This document shows, one piece after another, positions 1-8,035 of a DNA stretch of 64,000 nucleotides. Within the stretch, counting starts at the first letter, position 1. Every line of letters begins with the position of its first letter. The translations under genes were made by a program, and so were the position numbers. The notes beneath the pieces are model-generated. The model was not told the DNA's origin. It was given only the letters and a program-made list of their open reading frames with translations, and made no database searches. Source of the stretch: an uncultured Selenomonadaceae bacterium (GTDB taxonomy: Bacteria > Bacillota > Negativicutes > Selenomonadales > Selenomonadaceae); the NCBI GenBank assembly GCA_905234235.1, contig CAJOHN010000002.1, positions 1 through 64,000 of the forward strand, given 5' to 3'.

Positions 1-95
1 ACTCTGGTCATCGCCGCGTTCATGTTGTCGTTATTGCGACTGTACACGCCATGAGTACGGATCGCCGCAATGTTCGTGTTAATTACAGCACTCAT
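1..95 (-). CDS. Flagellin, N-terminal fragment (gene continues beyond the window)
   Basis: Only the first 31 codons lie in the window. They begin with ATG at 95-93 behind an AGGAGG site at about 102-109 and read MSAVINTNIAAIRTHGVYSR, which is the conserved D0 start of bacterial flagellins (V-I-N-T-N-x-x-A/S). Flagellin is the polymerised subunit of the flagellar filament and is exported by the flagellar type III apparatus. The flagellin lysine methylase FliB is encoded about 52 kb away in this window, so this flagellin may be methylated. The 3' end is outside the window, so completeness cannot be judged. Confidence 0.85.
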   Translation of the reverse strand, partial: MSAVINTNIAAIRTHGVYSRNNDNMNAAMTR

Positions 96-131
96 TTTTA
101 TTTCCTCCTTGACTTCCTTAAAAATTTTTCC

Positions 132-245
132 TTAGTCGACGGTTTCCTTTCCGCCGCTGAATAAACGCTTAAAACTGCCGTCCCAACCGTCGCTGGGAAT
201 CACGCCCCGCACGCGTAACGGGGGCGCAGTTTCGGTTGCGTTCAT
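132..245 (-). CDS. Small ORF (37 aa) directly upstream of flagellin
   Basis: An ATG at 245-243 opens a 37-codon frame ending in TAA at 134-132, 36 bases before the flagellin ATG. An upstream in-frame TAA means the ATG is the first normal start, preceded by a modest AAAAAGG. The peptide is basic-acidic mixed and ends in a Gly/Lys-rich tail (FKRLFSGGKETVD). It has no membrane segment and I do not recognise a family. It sits just downstream of a candidate sigma-28 promoter, so it could be a translated leader of the flagellin transcript or a chance ORF. Confidence 0.35.
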   Translation of the reverse strand: MNATETAPPLRVRGVIPSDGWDGSFKRLFSGGKETVD

Positions 246-261
246 TGCCTTTTTAGAAATA

Positions 262-289
262 CTATCGTCAACTTACTGAAAAACATTAA
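262..289 (-). promoter_or_regulatory. Candidate sigma-28 (flagellar) promoter
   Basis: On the minus strand TTAA (289-286), a 16-base spacer and GACGATAG (269-262) resemble the flagellar sigma factor pattern TAAA-N15/16-GCCGATAT. Its position upstream of flagellin supports the reading. The match is partial. The rest of 290-390 shows only AT-rich sequence with no clear gene. Confidence 0.4.
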
Positions 290-390
290 ACCTTTGGCGC
301 GCATTTTATCAAGAAAAATTTTCCGCGTCAATAAAATTCGGGCATAATGATAAAAAAATTTTTTCAGGGAAGTTTTAGACAAGAGAATTT

Positions 391-681
391 TCATTTAAAA
401 ATCAGAGCGTAGCTGGCACCTATGGCGATGGTTATGTAGAAAATGTTTAACGTCGAGATATTTAGCGTTGGCTGACGATTAAGCAACGAATCGATTTTAT
501 CTTCGAGCCTGTTAATGCGATATTCGAGCTTATCTATACGGTCATTTAGCTTATCGTGAGAGTATTTAATTTCTTCTTTAACGTCGCGTTGATTTTCTTG
601 CAATTTGCGTAGTAGCTCCCAGACTTCCTCGTCGAACGAAATAATTTTAATTTGCCGTGTCTCTTCATTGATTTTTGACAT
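391..681 (-). CDS. Small coiled-coil protein with C-terminal membrane anchor
   Basis: The product is 96 aa from ATG 681-679, chosen because GGAGGAACC sits just upstream; a further-upstream start would place the ribosome site inside the gene. Residues about 20-65 are rich in charged heptads (EIKYSHDKLNDRIDKLEYRI) and predict a coiled coil. The last 20 or so residues are hydrophobic and would form a single transmembrane helix. This architecture resembles XhlA-like phage-derived membrane proteins, but I cannot confirm homology. It has its own near-consensus promoter. The function is unknown. Confidence 0.6.
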   Translation of the reverse strand: MSKINEETRQIKIISFDEEVWELLRKLQENQRDVKEEIKYSHDKLNDRIDKLEYRINRLEDKIDSLLNRQPTLNISTLNIFYITIAIGASYALIFK

Positions 682-695
682 ATTAAGGTTCCTCC

Positions 696-724
696 TTGTC
701 AAGTCGTGGCGAAGGTGATAAATT
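696..724 (+). promoter_or_regulatory. Promoter for the radical-SAM gene
   Basis: TTGTCA (696-701), 17 bases and TAAATT (719-724) precede the radical-SAM start at 778. It overlaps and diverges from the promoter of the coiled-coil gene. Confidence 0.45.
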
Positions 725-730
725 TATTTT

Positions 731-760
731 ATTGTAGCAGGGCGGCGCGAGTGTTGTCAA
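731..760 (-). promoter_or_regulatory. Promoter for the coiled-coil membrane protein
   Basis: Minus strand TTGACA (760-755), an 18-base spacer and TACAAT (736-731), about 50 bases before the ATG at 681. Confidence 0.6.
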
Positions 761-777
761 TTTTGGGAGGTTTTAAC

Positions 778-1605
778 ATGGAGAAAAGAATATGCGAGAT
801 ATGTCCGCAACATTGCAGGCTGGCAGTTGGGGAAGTTGGAAAGTGTCGGGCGCGATTTAATGACGGCGAGAAAATTACTGCGTTGAATTACGGCGCGATA
901 ACTTCCATTGCACTCGACCCGATTGAAAAGAAGCCGCTGTACAAATTTTTTCCCGGCAGTCGGATTCTGTCCGTCGGCAGTTACGGTTGCAATTTGAATT
1001 GTCCTTTCTGTCAGAACTTTGAAATCTCGATGGCTGATTCGACTTTCCCGACACGAAAAATTTCTCCCGAACAACTCGCCGCGCTTGCCGCCGAACTTGT
1101 CGATAAAAAAAATATCGGCGTCGCTTTTACTTACAACGAGCCGTTTATCGGTTATGAATTTGTCCGCGATACGTCGGAGCTTTTGAAGGAAATCGGATTG
1201 AAATCTGTTCTCGTGACTAACGGGACTGTCGCGCCTGCCGCGTTGAAAAAAATCTTGCCGCTGATTGACGCGATGAATATCGACTTGAAGGGTTTCAGCC
1301 AAAAAATTTATTCGATACTCGGCGGCGACTTTGAAACTGTTCGCAAGACGATTGAAATTTCCGCGCAGGCTTGCCACGTCGAAGTTACAACTTTAATCGT
1401 GCCGACGATGAACGATTCGCCCGAAGATATGGACGCGGAGGCGGCTTGGCTCGCGAACATTTCCAAAGACATTCCGCTACACATCAGCAGATTTTTCCCG
1501 CGCTACAAAGTAACCAATCTCCCGCCGACGCCCGTAAAAAAAATTTATGAACTCGTCGAAGTCGCCAAAAATCATTTGAATTTCGTTTACGCGGGCAACG
1601 TTTAA
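778..1605 (+). CDS. amrS: AmmeMemoRadiSam-type radical SAM enzyme (PflA-like)
   Basis: The 275-aa product carries the radical-SAM CxxxCxxC cluster in YGCNLNCPFCQN (about residue 70), preceded by an N-terminal Cys motif (CEICPQHCRL) and the LYKFFPGS stretch typical of the AmrS/pyruvate-formate-lyase-activase-like family. ATG 778 follows GGGAGG. Members cleave S-adenosylmethionine; the physiological substrate of the AmrS group is not settled. The protein stops at YAGNV, whereas many relatives continue with a small CxxC tail, so this form looks C-terminally short. Its stop codon overlaps the 3' end of the convergent dual-OB gene. Confidence 0.8.
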   Translation: MEKRICEICPQHCRLAVGEVGKCRARFNDGEKITALNYGAITSIALDPIEKKPLYKFFPGSRILSVGSYGCNLNCPFCQNFEISMADSTFPTRKISPEQLAALAAELVDKKNIGVAFTYNEPFIGYEFVRDTSELLKEIGLKSVLVTNGTVAPAALKKILPLIDAMNIDLKGFSQKIYSILGGDFETVRKTIEISAQACHVEVTTLIVPTMNDSPEDMDAEAAWLANISKDIPLHISRFFPRYKVTNLPPTPVKKIYELVEVAKNHLNFVYAGNV

Positions 1606-2258
1606 AAAATTTGGGCGAGCATTTTGTAACATTCGGCATTTTTAACGTAAGGATTCGTCAAGCTGAAAACGACGGTCGCCTTGTCCTTGAGAAAATATTT
1701 ACCTGCGCGGGTATCGGCGAATTTATTTCTGACTTCAATATCGCCGACGCTGAACCGGTAAAATTTCTTGCCGCGATAATCGAAGTCCGCAAAGAATTTC
1801 TTTTTATCCTCCGCCTCCTCAATCGACACGAATAAATTTTCGACGGGCAACAACAACAGCGATTCGCGTTCAGAAAATTTTAATACGTCCGCGCCGAGTA
1901 TCGAACGTTCATCGTTGTAAAAAATTTTATCGCACTCATCAAAGCCGCGCAGATTTATAACTTCCTGCAACGTCACGCGCCCGACTTTCTGCCAAAAATA
2001 TTTCGCGTTGTAAAAAAAATTTTCCGGCTGAGTCGGATTGTTCGCCGACCGGTCGGAAAATTTTATTTCTGTAACGTCCAACAACTCCACTCGCGAGCCG
2101 TCGGGATATTTCAAATCGGCAAGCGGCACCGCGTCTTCCAATTCGGGATTTTCGGAAATCGGACGAATCCATTTGCCGGTTTCAACGTCGACGCCCGCCA
2201 CGCAATAATTATTGAACTTCGCACTCTCGGCGAGGATTATCAGCTTACGAATAAACAT
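1602..2258 (-). CDS. Dual OB-fold (DuOB) domain protein
   Basis: This 218-aa protein begins MFIRKLIILAESAKFNNYCV and contains N-Y-C-V-A-G-V-x-x-x-T-G-K-W-I-R-P, a signature I associate with the dual OB-containing domain family (predicted nucleic-acid binding). ATG 2258 follows GAGGCG. The gene lies 9 bases after a DUF488 gene, and the two are probably co-expressed at the tail of the pyrH-rseP operon. Biochemical function is unknown; pairing with DUF488 suggests a joint role, perhaps in nucleic-acid sensing, but that is inference. It overlaps amrS by four bases tail to tail. Confidence 0.6.
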   Translation of the reverse strand: MFIRKLIILAESAKFNNYCVAGVDVETGKWIRPISENPELEDAVPLADLKYPDGSRVELLDVTEIKFSDRSANNPTQPENFFYNAKYFWQKVGRVTLQEVINLRGFDECDKIFYNDERSILGADVLKFSERESLLLLPVENLFVSIEEAEDKKKFFADFDYRGKKFYRFSVGDIEVRNKFADTRAGKYFLKDKATVVFSLTNPYVKNAECYKMLAQIF

Positions 2259-2267
2259 CGCCGCGCC

Positions 2268-2708
2268 TCACAAATGAATAATTTCGACGCCCAAAACGTC
2301 ACGGATTTTTTCTGCGACAAGCCGCCTGTGACAATTTTCGGGCGTCGGCTCGGTGCAAAGTAAGCAGTAATTTTCTTGCGACGCATAATTATCAGCAATG
2401 TAAGTGTCAATGTCACGGTACTTCATAAGGTCTTCAAATTCGCGTTCGTAACCGTCCCAATCGATAAGATTTTTCTTATACCTAGTCAAAATTTTTTCCG
2501 AAGGCGTAAACTTCCTGTCGTGGATACATTTGCCTTTCAAAATTTCTCGCGTAAGATATTCGAGGTCAACATACTTGCTGAAGCCCAAAAGTTGTGATGT
2601 GTTTTTAAATCGAACGTCGATAATTTTTTTGACGCCGTTATCTTTGAGAGTCTCGAAAAAATCCTCCGCCGTCTTGCGCGCAAAGCCGATTGTAAAAATT
2701 TTACTCAT
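2268..2708 (-). CDS. DUF488 domain protein
   Basis: The 146-aa protein starts MSKIFTIGFARKTAEDFFET and ends with the DUF488 hallmark LLCTEPTPENCHRR, containing the conserved C-x-x-x-x-x-x-C-H-R cluster. The N-terminal T-I-G-F/H strand and the internal DVR (about residue 32) are also typical. DUF488 proteins are small alpha/beta proteins of unknown activity, often found beside DNA or RNA metabolism genes. Here the gene begins 9 bases after rseP and is followed 9 bases later by the dual-OB gene. Confidence 0.75.
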   Translation of the reverse strand: MSKIFTIGFARKTAEDFFETLKDNGVKKIIDVRFKNTSQLLGFSKYVDLEYLTREILKGKCIHDRKFTPSEKILTRYKKNLIDWDGYEREFEDLMKYRDIDTYIADNYASQENYCLLCTEPTPENCHRRLVAEKIRDVLGVEIIHL

Positions 2709-2717
2709 AAGCCCGCC

Positions 2718-3776
2718 TCACTTCAAGAAAACACGCACGAGATCATTTTTCGTAGCGAAAAGCATAAGCATAAGCAAAAGCGCAATGCCGACGCGTTGAG
2801 TGTAAGCAATGGCTTTGGAGCCGAGCGGCTTGCCCCTTACCGCCTCGATAAAAAGATTCACAAAATGTCCGCCGTCAAGCACGGGCACGGGCAACAAGTT
2901 GATTATGCCGAGATTTATACTGAGCAACGCCGCGAAGTTGAGGAGCGGGATAAAGCCACGTTCAGCGACTTGCCCCGACATCTGCACAATGCCAATCGGT
3001 CCGGCGAGATTTTCTGTTTGTTCGGGCTCCTTGAACAGCCGCGCAATTCCTTCGAGCATCGCGACGGTTATTTCTTTTGTATGTTCGATTGCCGCCGTGA
3101 ATGCTTCCGGCACTGTCTTTGATTCGTAAACGATTGAACTTTGTACGCCTACCAATATGCGTTTTTCCTGTTCGTTGAACGTCGGCGATACTGTGACTTC
3201 AGAAATTTCCGCGCCGCGTTCGTACTTGAGCAAAATATTTTGTCCCGCCTCAATGTTCTTGAGTTTATCGGTGAAGTCAGCCCACGTCGTGACCGCTTGC
3301 CCGTCGACGCTGAGAATTTTATCGCCCGCTTTAAGCCCCGCCTGTTCAGCAGACATGCCTTGAATCACGCCGCCGATTACCGGTTCAGTCGAAGGCTTAC
3401 CCTCGCCGAGCGTCGCATAAATCGCGAAGAATAAAACTATCGGCAAGATAAAATTCATCGTCGCGCCCGCCAATATCACAATCATCCGCGATAAAACAGG
3501 TTTGGCGCAAAAGCCGCGTTCGCCGGCAGTATTATTATCGGCGTCCATACCGGCAATATCGTTGAAGCCGCCCAACGGTACCGCCCGCAAGGAGTAAACA
3601 GTTTCGCCGCGCCGCCTGCTGATAAGTTTTGGTCCGAAGCCGATTGCAAATTCATCGACGCGCATTCCCGTCATCTTGGCGGTTATGAAGTGCCCGAATT
3701 CGTGAACGAGTACCAACAGCCCGAAGACAAATACCGCCGCCGCTATCGTTAAAATCAAATCAATGCCTCCGTTCAA
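2718..3776 (-). CDS. rseP: Site-2 zinc metalloprotease RseP
   Basis: The 352-aa integral membrane protease has the zinc motif HEFGH at residues 25-29 inside the first transmembrane helix, a periplasmic PDZ domain (about residues 125-200, with GVIQGMSAEQAGLKAGD) and the second catalytic motif NLLPVPVLDGG near residue 300. RseP-type enzymes perform regulated intramembrane proteolysis of anti-sigma factors or signal-peptide remnants. It overlaps dxr by four bases (ATGA-type junction), as in the conserved cdsA-dxr-rseP order of many bacteria. Confidence 0.93.
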   Translation of the reverse strand: MNGGIDLILTIAAAVFVFGLLVLVHEFGHFITAKMTGMRVDEFAIGFGPKLISRRRGETVYSLRAVPLGGFNDIAGMDADNNTAGERGFCAKPVLSRMIVILAGATMNFILPIVLFFAIYATLGEGKPSTEPVIGGVIQGMSAEQAGLKAGDKILSVDGQAVTTWADFTDKLKNIEAGQNILLKYERGAEISEVTVSPTFNEQEKRILVGVQSSIVYESKTVPEAFTAAIEHTKEITVAMLEGIARLFKEPEQTENLAGPIGIVQMSGQVAERGFIPLLNFAALLSINLGIINLLPVPVLDGGHFVNLFIEAVRGKPLGSKAIAYTQRVGIALLLMLMLFATKNDLVRVFLK

Positions 3777-4927
3777 AAAGCTAGTTCAATATATTGTTCC
3801 GCCAAAGCTCGCGCTGCTCTGTCCGCCTCCAATAAATTTTCAAACGTCGAAATAAAAGCGTCGCTTCTTATGACGGTTTCTTCAATCACATCGTAGATGT
3901 TCAAAAATTTTATTTGCCCGCGCAGAAATGCATTGACAGCAACCTCATTCGCCGCGTTGAAGGTGCAAGGCAACGTGCCGCCGACTTTGCCCGCCGCATA
4001 AGCATATTTCAATCCGCGAAAAGTTTCAAAGTCGGGCTCTTCAAACGTCAGCGATTTTATCTGCCAAAAATCTAATTTCTTAACGGGGCAAGGCAATCTG
4101 CGCGGATAAGTCAACGCGTATTGAATCGGTAAGCGCATGTCGGGCGCGGCGAGTTGCGCGATAATCGAACCGTCATTGAACTCAACCATCGAATGAACGA
4201 TACTCTGCGGATGCACGACGACTTGGATTTGATTATAATCGACGCCGTAAAGAAACTTCGCCTCGATAACTTCAAGTCCTTTGTTTACGAGCGTGGCACT
4301 GTCGACGGTAATTTTTTTGCCCATGTTCCAAGTCGGGTGCGCGAGAACTTCCTTAACTGTGACGTTTAAAAGTTCGTCGCGAGTTTTACCTCTGAAAGGT
4401 CCGCCCGAAGCCGTCAGCAAAAGTTTATTAATCGTGCGCGAATCTTCGCCCTGTAAGCATTGGAAAAAAGCTCCGTGTTCGCTGTCGACGGGCAAAATTT
4501 TTACGCCGCGAGCTTTGGCAAGTCTTGTAATAAGTTCGCCCGCAACAACCAAAGTTTCCTTATTGGCGAGCGCGATATTTTTTCCGCCGTTAATGGCTTT
4601 AATCGTCGGCTCCAAGCCCGCGAAGCCACTCATCGCCGTCAAGACAATCTCCACGCCGTCGAAGTCCGCCGCGTCGATAAAAGCTTGTCGCCCGCCCGCA
4701 AGTTCAGTGCCGTGAAATTTTTTCTTGGATAATTCTTTATAAGCCGCCTCGTCAGCTAAGACTGCCAACTTCGGACGGAATTCTTTAATCTGCTTTGTAA
4801 AAAGTTCGACGTTGGAACTAGCCGCCAAAACCTCTACGGAAAATTCTTCGGGCAAATTCCGCACAACGTCTAAAGCTTGCGTGCCGATTGAGCCGGTCGA
4901 GCCGAGTATTGCAATTTTTTTCATCAC
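3773..4927 (-). CDS. dxr: 1-deoxy-D-xylulose 5-phosphate reductoisomerase
   Basis: The 384-aa protein starts with the NADPH-binding GSTGSIGTQALDVV and contains GHP/HPTWNMGKKITVDSAT and NKGLEVIEA, diagnostic for DXR. It converts DXP to 2-C-methyl-D-erythritol 4-phosphate, the first committed step of the non-mevalonate isoprenoid pathway that supplies undecaprenyl phosphate made by UppS in the same operon. Length is typical. Start and stop overlap cdsA and rseP by four bases each, indicating translational coupling. Confidence 0.96.
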   Translation of the reverse strand: MMKKIAILGSTGSIGTQALDVVRNLPEEFSVEVLAASSNVELFTKQIKEFRPKLAVLADEAAYKELSKKKFHGTELAGGRQAFIDAADFDGVEIVLTAMSGFAGLEPTIKAINGGKNIALANKETLVVAGELITRLAKARGVKILPVDSEHGAFFQCLQGEDSRTINKLLLTASGGPFRGKTRDELLNVTVKEVLAHPTWNMGKKITVDSATLVNKGLEVIEAKFLYGVDYNQIQVVVHPQSIVHSMVEFNDGSIIAQLAAPDMRLPIQYALTYPRRLPCPVKKLDFWQIKSLTFEEPDFETFRGLKYAYAAGKVGGTLPCTFNAANEVAVNAFLRGQIKFLNIYDVIEETVIRSDAFISTFENLLEADRAARALAEQYIELAF

Positions 4928-5886
4928 GCTATCCCCGACAAAATCACGAAGTAATAAAACGTTGGGGCGGTGTAAAGCAGGCTGTCGAATCTGTCGAGTG
5001 CGCCGCCGTGACCCGGTAGGAAGAAGCCCGAATCCTTGATATTCGCGAATCTTTTCAACACCGACTCAACCAAATCGCCGAGCGTCGCAACAATCGCGAG
5101 GATAAAGCCCGCAACCGCCATTTTAATCAGCGGCAAACCAAAAATAATCGTGCCGACGATAACCGCCGTTAAAACCGTGCCGACAATCGAGCCCAAAAAA
5201 CCTTCGACAGTTTTGCCGGGGCTTATCGTCGAGGCAAGTTTATGAGAGCCAATCGCCGAGCCGACGAAGTAAGCAAAAGTATCACTCGCCCAAGTACACG
5301 CGAACAATACCCAAACTAAGGCGCAACCCGCGTCGACATTCAAATTCAAACTTAAATCGAACGTCGGTAAGAAGTCCAGAAATTTGCTTATTTCAAGCTT
5401 ATCAAGAATGGTCGCGTTGTTCGTGGCGATTTCTTTAACGGTAGTTATAGGTTCGCCGGGCTGTGGTTCGTCTGATAAAAATCGCAGGAAAATTAAATGC
5501 GCTAACGGTAAGCCGATGTACATTATCCCCGCTACCGAAACGCAAGCATCAGTAGGACGCGTGCTCCCGCGCAGAATTACCGTCAGTAAAAAAATCAGCA
5601 TCATGCTTATGGTTATGACTGCCAAAAGTTCTTCGACGTTGCCGAGCCACGCACAACATAATATCAAAATCAAAGCCAGCGCGCCGAAAATGTAGGTCGT
5701 AATAACTCCCGCCCGCCGAAATGCGCTTGAATATTCGTGCCACGCTAACAGCGATAAAAATATCGCGAAACCCGCGAACGGTGCGCCGCCGTATTGAATC
5801 ACGAACGCCGCGATTGCAATTCCTATAATCCCCGTGATAATTCTTAAAGCCAAAGGCGTCACTTCCTCATTTATTTTTTGAGTCAT
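4924..5886 (-). CDS. cdsA: Phosphatidate cytidylyltransferase
   Basis: The 320-aa polytopic membrane protein ends with the CdsA signature K-R-x-x-x-x-K-D then PGHGGALDRFDS. It makes CDP-diacylglycerol from phosphatidate and CTP, the branch point for all bacterial phospholipids. About eight hydrophobic segments are visible. It is longer than many homologues (about 270 aa) because of an inserted hydrophilic loop around residues 145-175. It overlaps uppS by 20 bases and dxr by four. Confidence 0.94.
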   Translation of the reverse strand: MTQKINEEVTPLALRIITGIIGIAIAAFVIQYGGAPFAGFAIFLSLLAWHEYSSAFRRAGVITTYIFGALALILILCCAWLGNVEELLAVITISMMLIFLLTVILRGSTRPTDACVSVAGIMYIGLPLAHLIFLRFLSDEPQPGEPITTVKEIATNNATILDKLEISKFLDFLPTFDLSLNLNVDAGCALVWVLFACTWASDTFAYFVGSAIGSHKLASTISPGKTVEGFLGSIVGTVLTAVIVGTIIFGLPLIKMAVAGFILAIVATLGDLVESVLKRFANIKDSGFFLPGHGGALDRFDSLLYTAPTFYYFVILSGIA

Positions 5887-6625
5887 TCAACGCGCCGAAA
5901 CGCCGATTCCGTTTGCCAAAATCTATAAGTGCATTGATAAATTCTTCGGGCGTGAACTCCGGCCATTGCGTATCAGTGAACCAAAATTCCGCGTAGGCGG
6001 CTTGCCATAATAAAAAATTGCTGACGCGCAAATCGCCGCTCGTCCTAATCAGCAAATCAACGGGAGGTTGCCCGCTTGTATCGAGTTCGTTTTCAAAAAT
6101 CTGCGCGGAAATATCTTCGGGCGATAACTCCCCAGCTTGAACGCGCCGCGCCAATTTCTGAGCCGCTCGGATAATCTCGTCTTGCCCGCCGTAATCAGCT
6201 GCCACATTAAATTGCACGCCCGTATTATTTTTCATCAGTTCGACGGACTCGCGCATTAACTTTTGCAGAGCCGGAGCAAAATCTTCCGTACGCCCCAAAA
6301 ATTTTATGCGGACGTTGTTGGCGTGCATTTCGAGTTTCTCGCGTTCCAGATAATCCGAGAATAAATGCATTAAAAAATCAACCTCAGTGTGAGGTCGTTT
6401 CCAATTTTCCGTCGAAAAGGCGTAAACCGTCAAAGCCTCCAGCTTGAGATTAACCGCCGTCTTTAAAATATTTTTTAAGGTCTTGACGCCGGCGGTATGC
6501 CCCGCGCTCCTCATAAGCCCGCGAACAGAAGCCCAACGCCCGTTGCCATCCATTATTATCGCCACGTGACGCGGCATCTTATCTCTATCGACTCGCGCAA
6601 GCAAGCCGCCGTCGCTCTCCCACAT
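5867..6625 (-). CDS. uppS: Undecaprenyl diphosphate synthase
   Basis: The 252-aa cis-prenyltransferase contains HVAIIMDGNGRWA near the N-terminus, with the catalytic Asp, and the conserved C-terminal LLIRTSGDLRVSNFLLWQAAYAE block. It condenses isopentenyl diphosphate units onto farnesyl diphosphate to make the C55 lipid carrier for peptidoglycan and glycan export. The ATG is two bases after the frr stop codon. Length is normal. Confidence 0.95.
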   Translation of the reverse strand: MWESDGGLLARVDRDKMPRHVAIIMDGNGRWASVRGLMRSAGHTAGVKTLKNILKTAVNLKLEALTVYAFSTENWKRPHTEVDFLMHLFSDYLEREKLEMHANNVRIKFLGRTEDFAPALQKLMRESVELMKNNTGVQFNVAADYGGQDEIIRAAQKLARRVQAGELSPEDISAQIFENELDTSGQPPVDLLIRTSGDLRVSNFLLWQAAYAEFWFTDTQWPEFTPEEFINALIDFGKRNRRFGALNDSKNK

Positions 6626-6627
6626 AA

Positions 6628-7185
6628 TCAGACTTCCATAACTTCCTTTTCTTTAGTTGCCTTTGCGCCGTCGACGAGCTTAATATACTTGTCGAGGAGC
6701 TTCTGCATTTGTTCCTGCGCGTCCTTACGATCGTCTTCAGTAATTTGCTTGCCCTTCTCCAACTTTTTAATTGATTCATTGGCGTCGCGGCGGATATTGC
6801 GCATTGCAACCTTAGCCTCTTCCGCCTTCTTGCTGACGACTTTAACAAGTTCTTTGCGGCGTTCCTGAGTCGGTTGCGGAATTGCGAGGCGAATCGTCGT
6901 GCCGTCGTTATTGGGCGTCAATCCTAAATCCGATTTTTGAATGGCGCGTTCAATATCCTTCAGCGAACTGCGATCGTAAGGCTTAATCATAATCATGCGC
7001 GGTTCGGGGATTGTAACGTTGGCGATTTGATTAACGGGCGTCGCGGTGCCGTAATAATCAACCATAACCTTATCGAGCAAACTGGGAGCGGCGCGTCCTG
7101 CGCGGAGCGTGCCATAATCTTTTTTTAAAGCGTCGAGAGTTTTGCCGAGCTTGTCCTCCGCCGATTTAATAACGTCCTTAGTCAT
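6628..7185 (-). CDS. frr: Ribosome recycling factor
   Basis: The 185-aa protein matches RRF throughout: N-terminal KTLDALKKDYGTLRAGRA, a central VPIPEPRM-like segment (TIPEPRMIMIKPYD) and the C-terminal long helix region RNIRRDANESIKKLEK. With EF-G it splits post-termination ribosomes. It starts 12 bases after pyrH behind AAGGAGG. Order pyrH-frr-uppS-cdsA-dxr-rseP is widely conserved. Confidence 0.97.
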   Translation of the reverse strand: MTKDVIKSAEDKLGKTLDALKKDYGTLRAGRAAPSLLDKVMVDYYGTATPVNQIANVTIPEPRMIMIKPYDRSSLKDIERAIQKSDLGLTPNNDGTTIRLAIPQPTQERRKELVKVVSKKAEEAKVAMRNIRRDANESIKKLEKGKQITEDDRKDAQEQMQKLLDKYIKLVDGAKATKEKEVMEV

Positions 7186-7197
7186 TTGAAAGCCTCC

Positions 7198-7905
7198 TTA
7201 ACTGACGGTCGTGCCGATTGTTTCGCCGAGTGCGGCGCGATAAATATTTTCGTAATTGTCCATGTTGAAGACGACGAGCGGAATGTGATTATCCATGCAA
7301 AGGCTGGTTGCCGTTGAGTCCATAACGTGCAGTCCCAAATTTAAAATATCAATGTAGCTTATCCTGTCGAATTTTTTAGCGTCGGGGAAAAGATTCGGGT
7401 CGCAGTCGTAAATGCCGTCCGCACCCTTCTTAGCCATTAAAATAACATCAGCCTCAACTTCCGCCGCTCTGAGTGCCGCCGTCGTATCCGTAGAGAAATA
7501 CGGATTGCCGGTGCCCGCGCCGAAAATCACTACGCGCCCCTTCTCCAAGTGACGGACTGCGCGGCGTCTGATATAAGGCTCAGCGACTTCGCGCATTTCA
7601 ATGGCAGTCTGCACGCGAGTAAAAACTTTCATCTGTTCAAGGGCGTCTTGCAAAGCCAACGCGTTCATAACTGTCGCGAGCATTCCCATATAATCGGCGG
7701 ATGCTCTATCCATGCCCTTAGCCGCGCCGCTCAATCCGCGCCAGATATTTCCGCCTCCTACGACAATTGCCACTTCCAAGCCCGCGTCGTGAATTTTTTT
7801 TATCTGCTTGGCGATACTCTCCACGACGGGAGGATATATTCCAAAACTTTTTTCTCCGGCAAGAGCCTCGCCGCTCAACTTCAGAACTACACGTTTATAT
7901 TTCAA
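7198..7905 (-). CDS. pyrH: UMP kinase
   Basis: The amino-acid-kinase fold protein begins [16 protein letters not shown] and contains GGGNIWRG and [11 protein letters not shown], typical for bacterial PyrH (UMP to UDP). I place the start at TTG 7905-7903 (235 aa) behind CGGAGGCGG. A longer frame from TTG 7959 would begin exactly at the -35 box of a near-consensus promoter, so its first 18 codons cannot be transcribed from that promoter. It heads the pyrH-rseP operon; rpsB and tsf, frequent upstream neighbours, are absent. Confidence 0.95.
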   Translation of the reverse strand: MKYKRVVLKLSGEALAGEKSFGIYPPVVESIAKQIKKIHDAGLEVAIVVGGGNIWRGLSGAAKGMDRASADYMGMLATVMNALALQDALEQMKVFTRVQTAIEMREVAEPYIRRRAVRHLEKGRVVIFGAGTGNPYFSTDTTAALRAAEVEADVILMAKKGADGIYDCDPNLFPDAKKFDRISYIDILNLGLHVMDSTATSLCMDNHIPLVVFNMDNYENIYRAALGETIGTTVS

Positions 7906-7930
7906 GCTTAACCGCCTCCGTTCGCCGCCA

Positions 7931-7959
7931 ATTTTACTTGTTGATTTATTTTCTGTCAA
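7931..7959 (-). promoter_or_regulatory. Promoter of the pyrH-rseP operon
   Basis: Minus strand TTGACA (7959-7954), 17-base spacer and TAAAAT (7936-7931). The predicted transcript starts near 7924, giving a leader of about 20 bases before TTG 7905. Confidence 0.8.
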
Positions 7960-8035
7960 TAATTCCTTGCGCTGCGTCTTGAAAAAATGAAAACAATATG
8001 ATACACTTCGCCGCGTGAAAGAGGGTGATTTAGGA

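Noticed and set aside
757..1377. A 206-codon open frame antisense to the radical-SAM gene
   Set aside because: It mirrors a well-supported gene, has no recognisable domain and arises from codon bias of the sense strand. Many similar antisense frames (for example in tamB, secA and fabD) were dismissed for the same reason.
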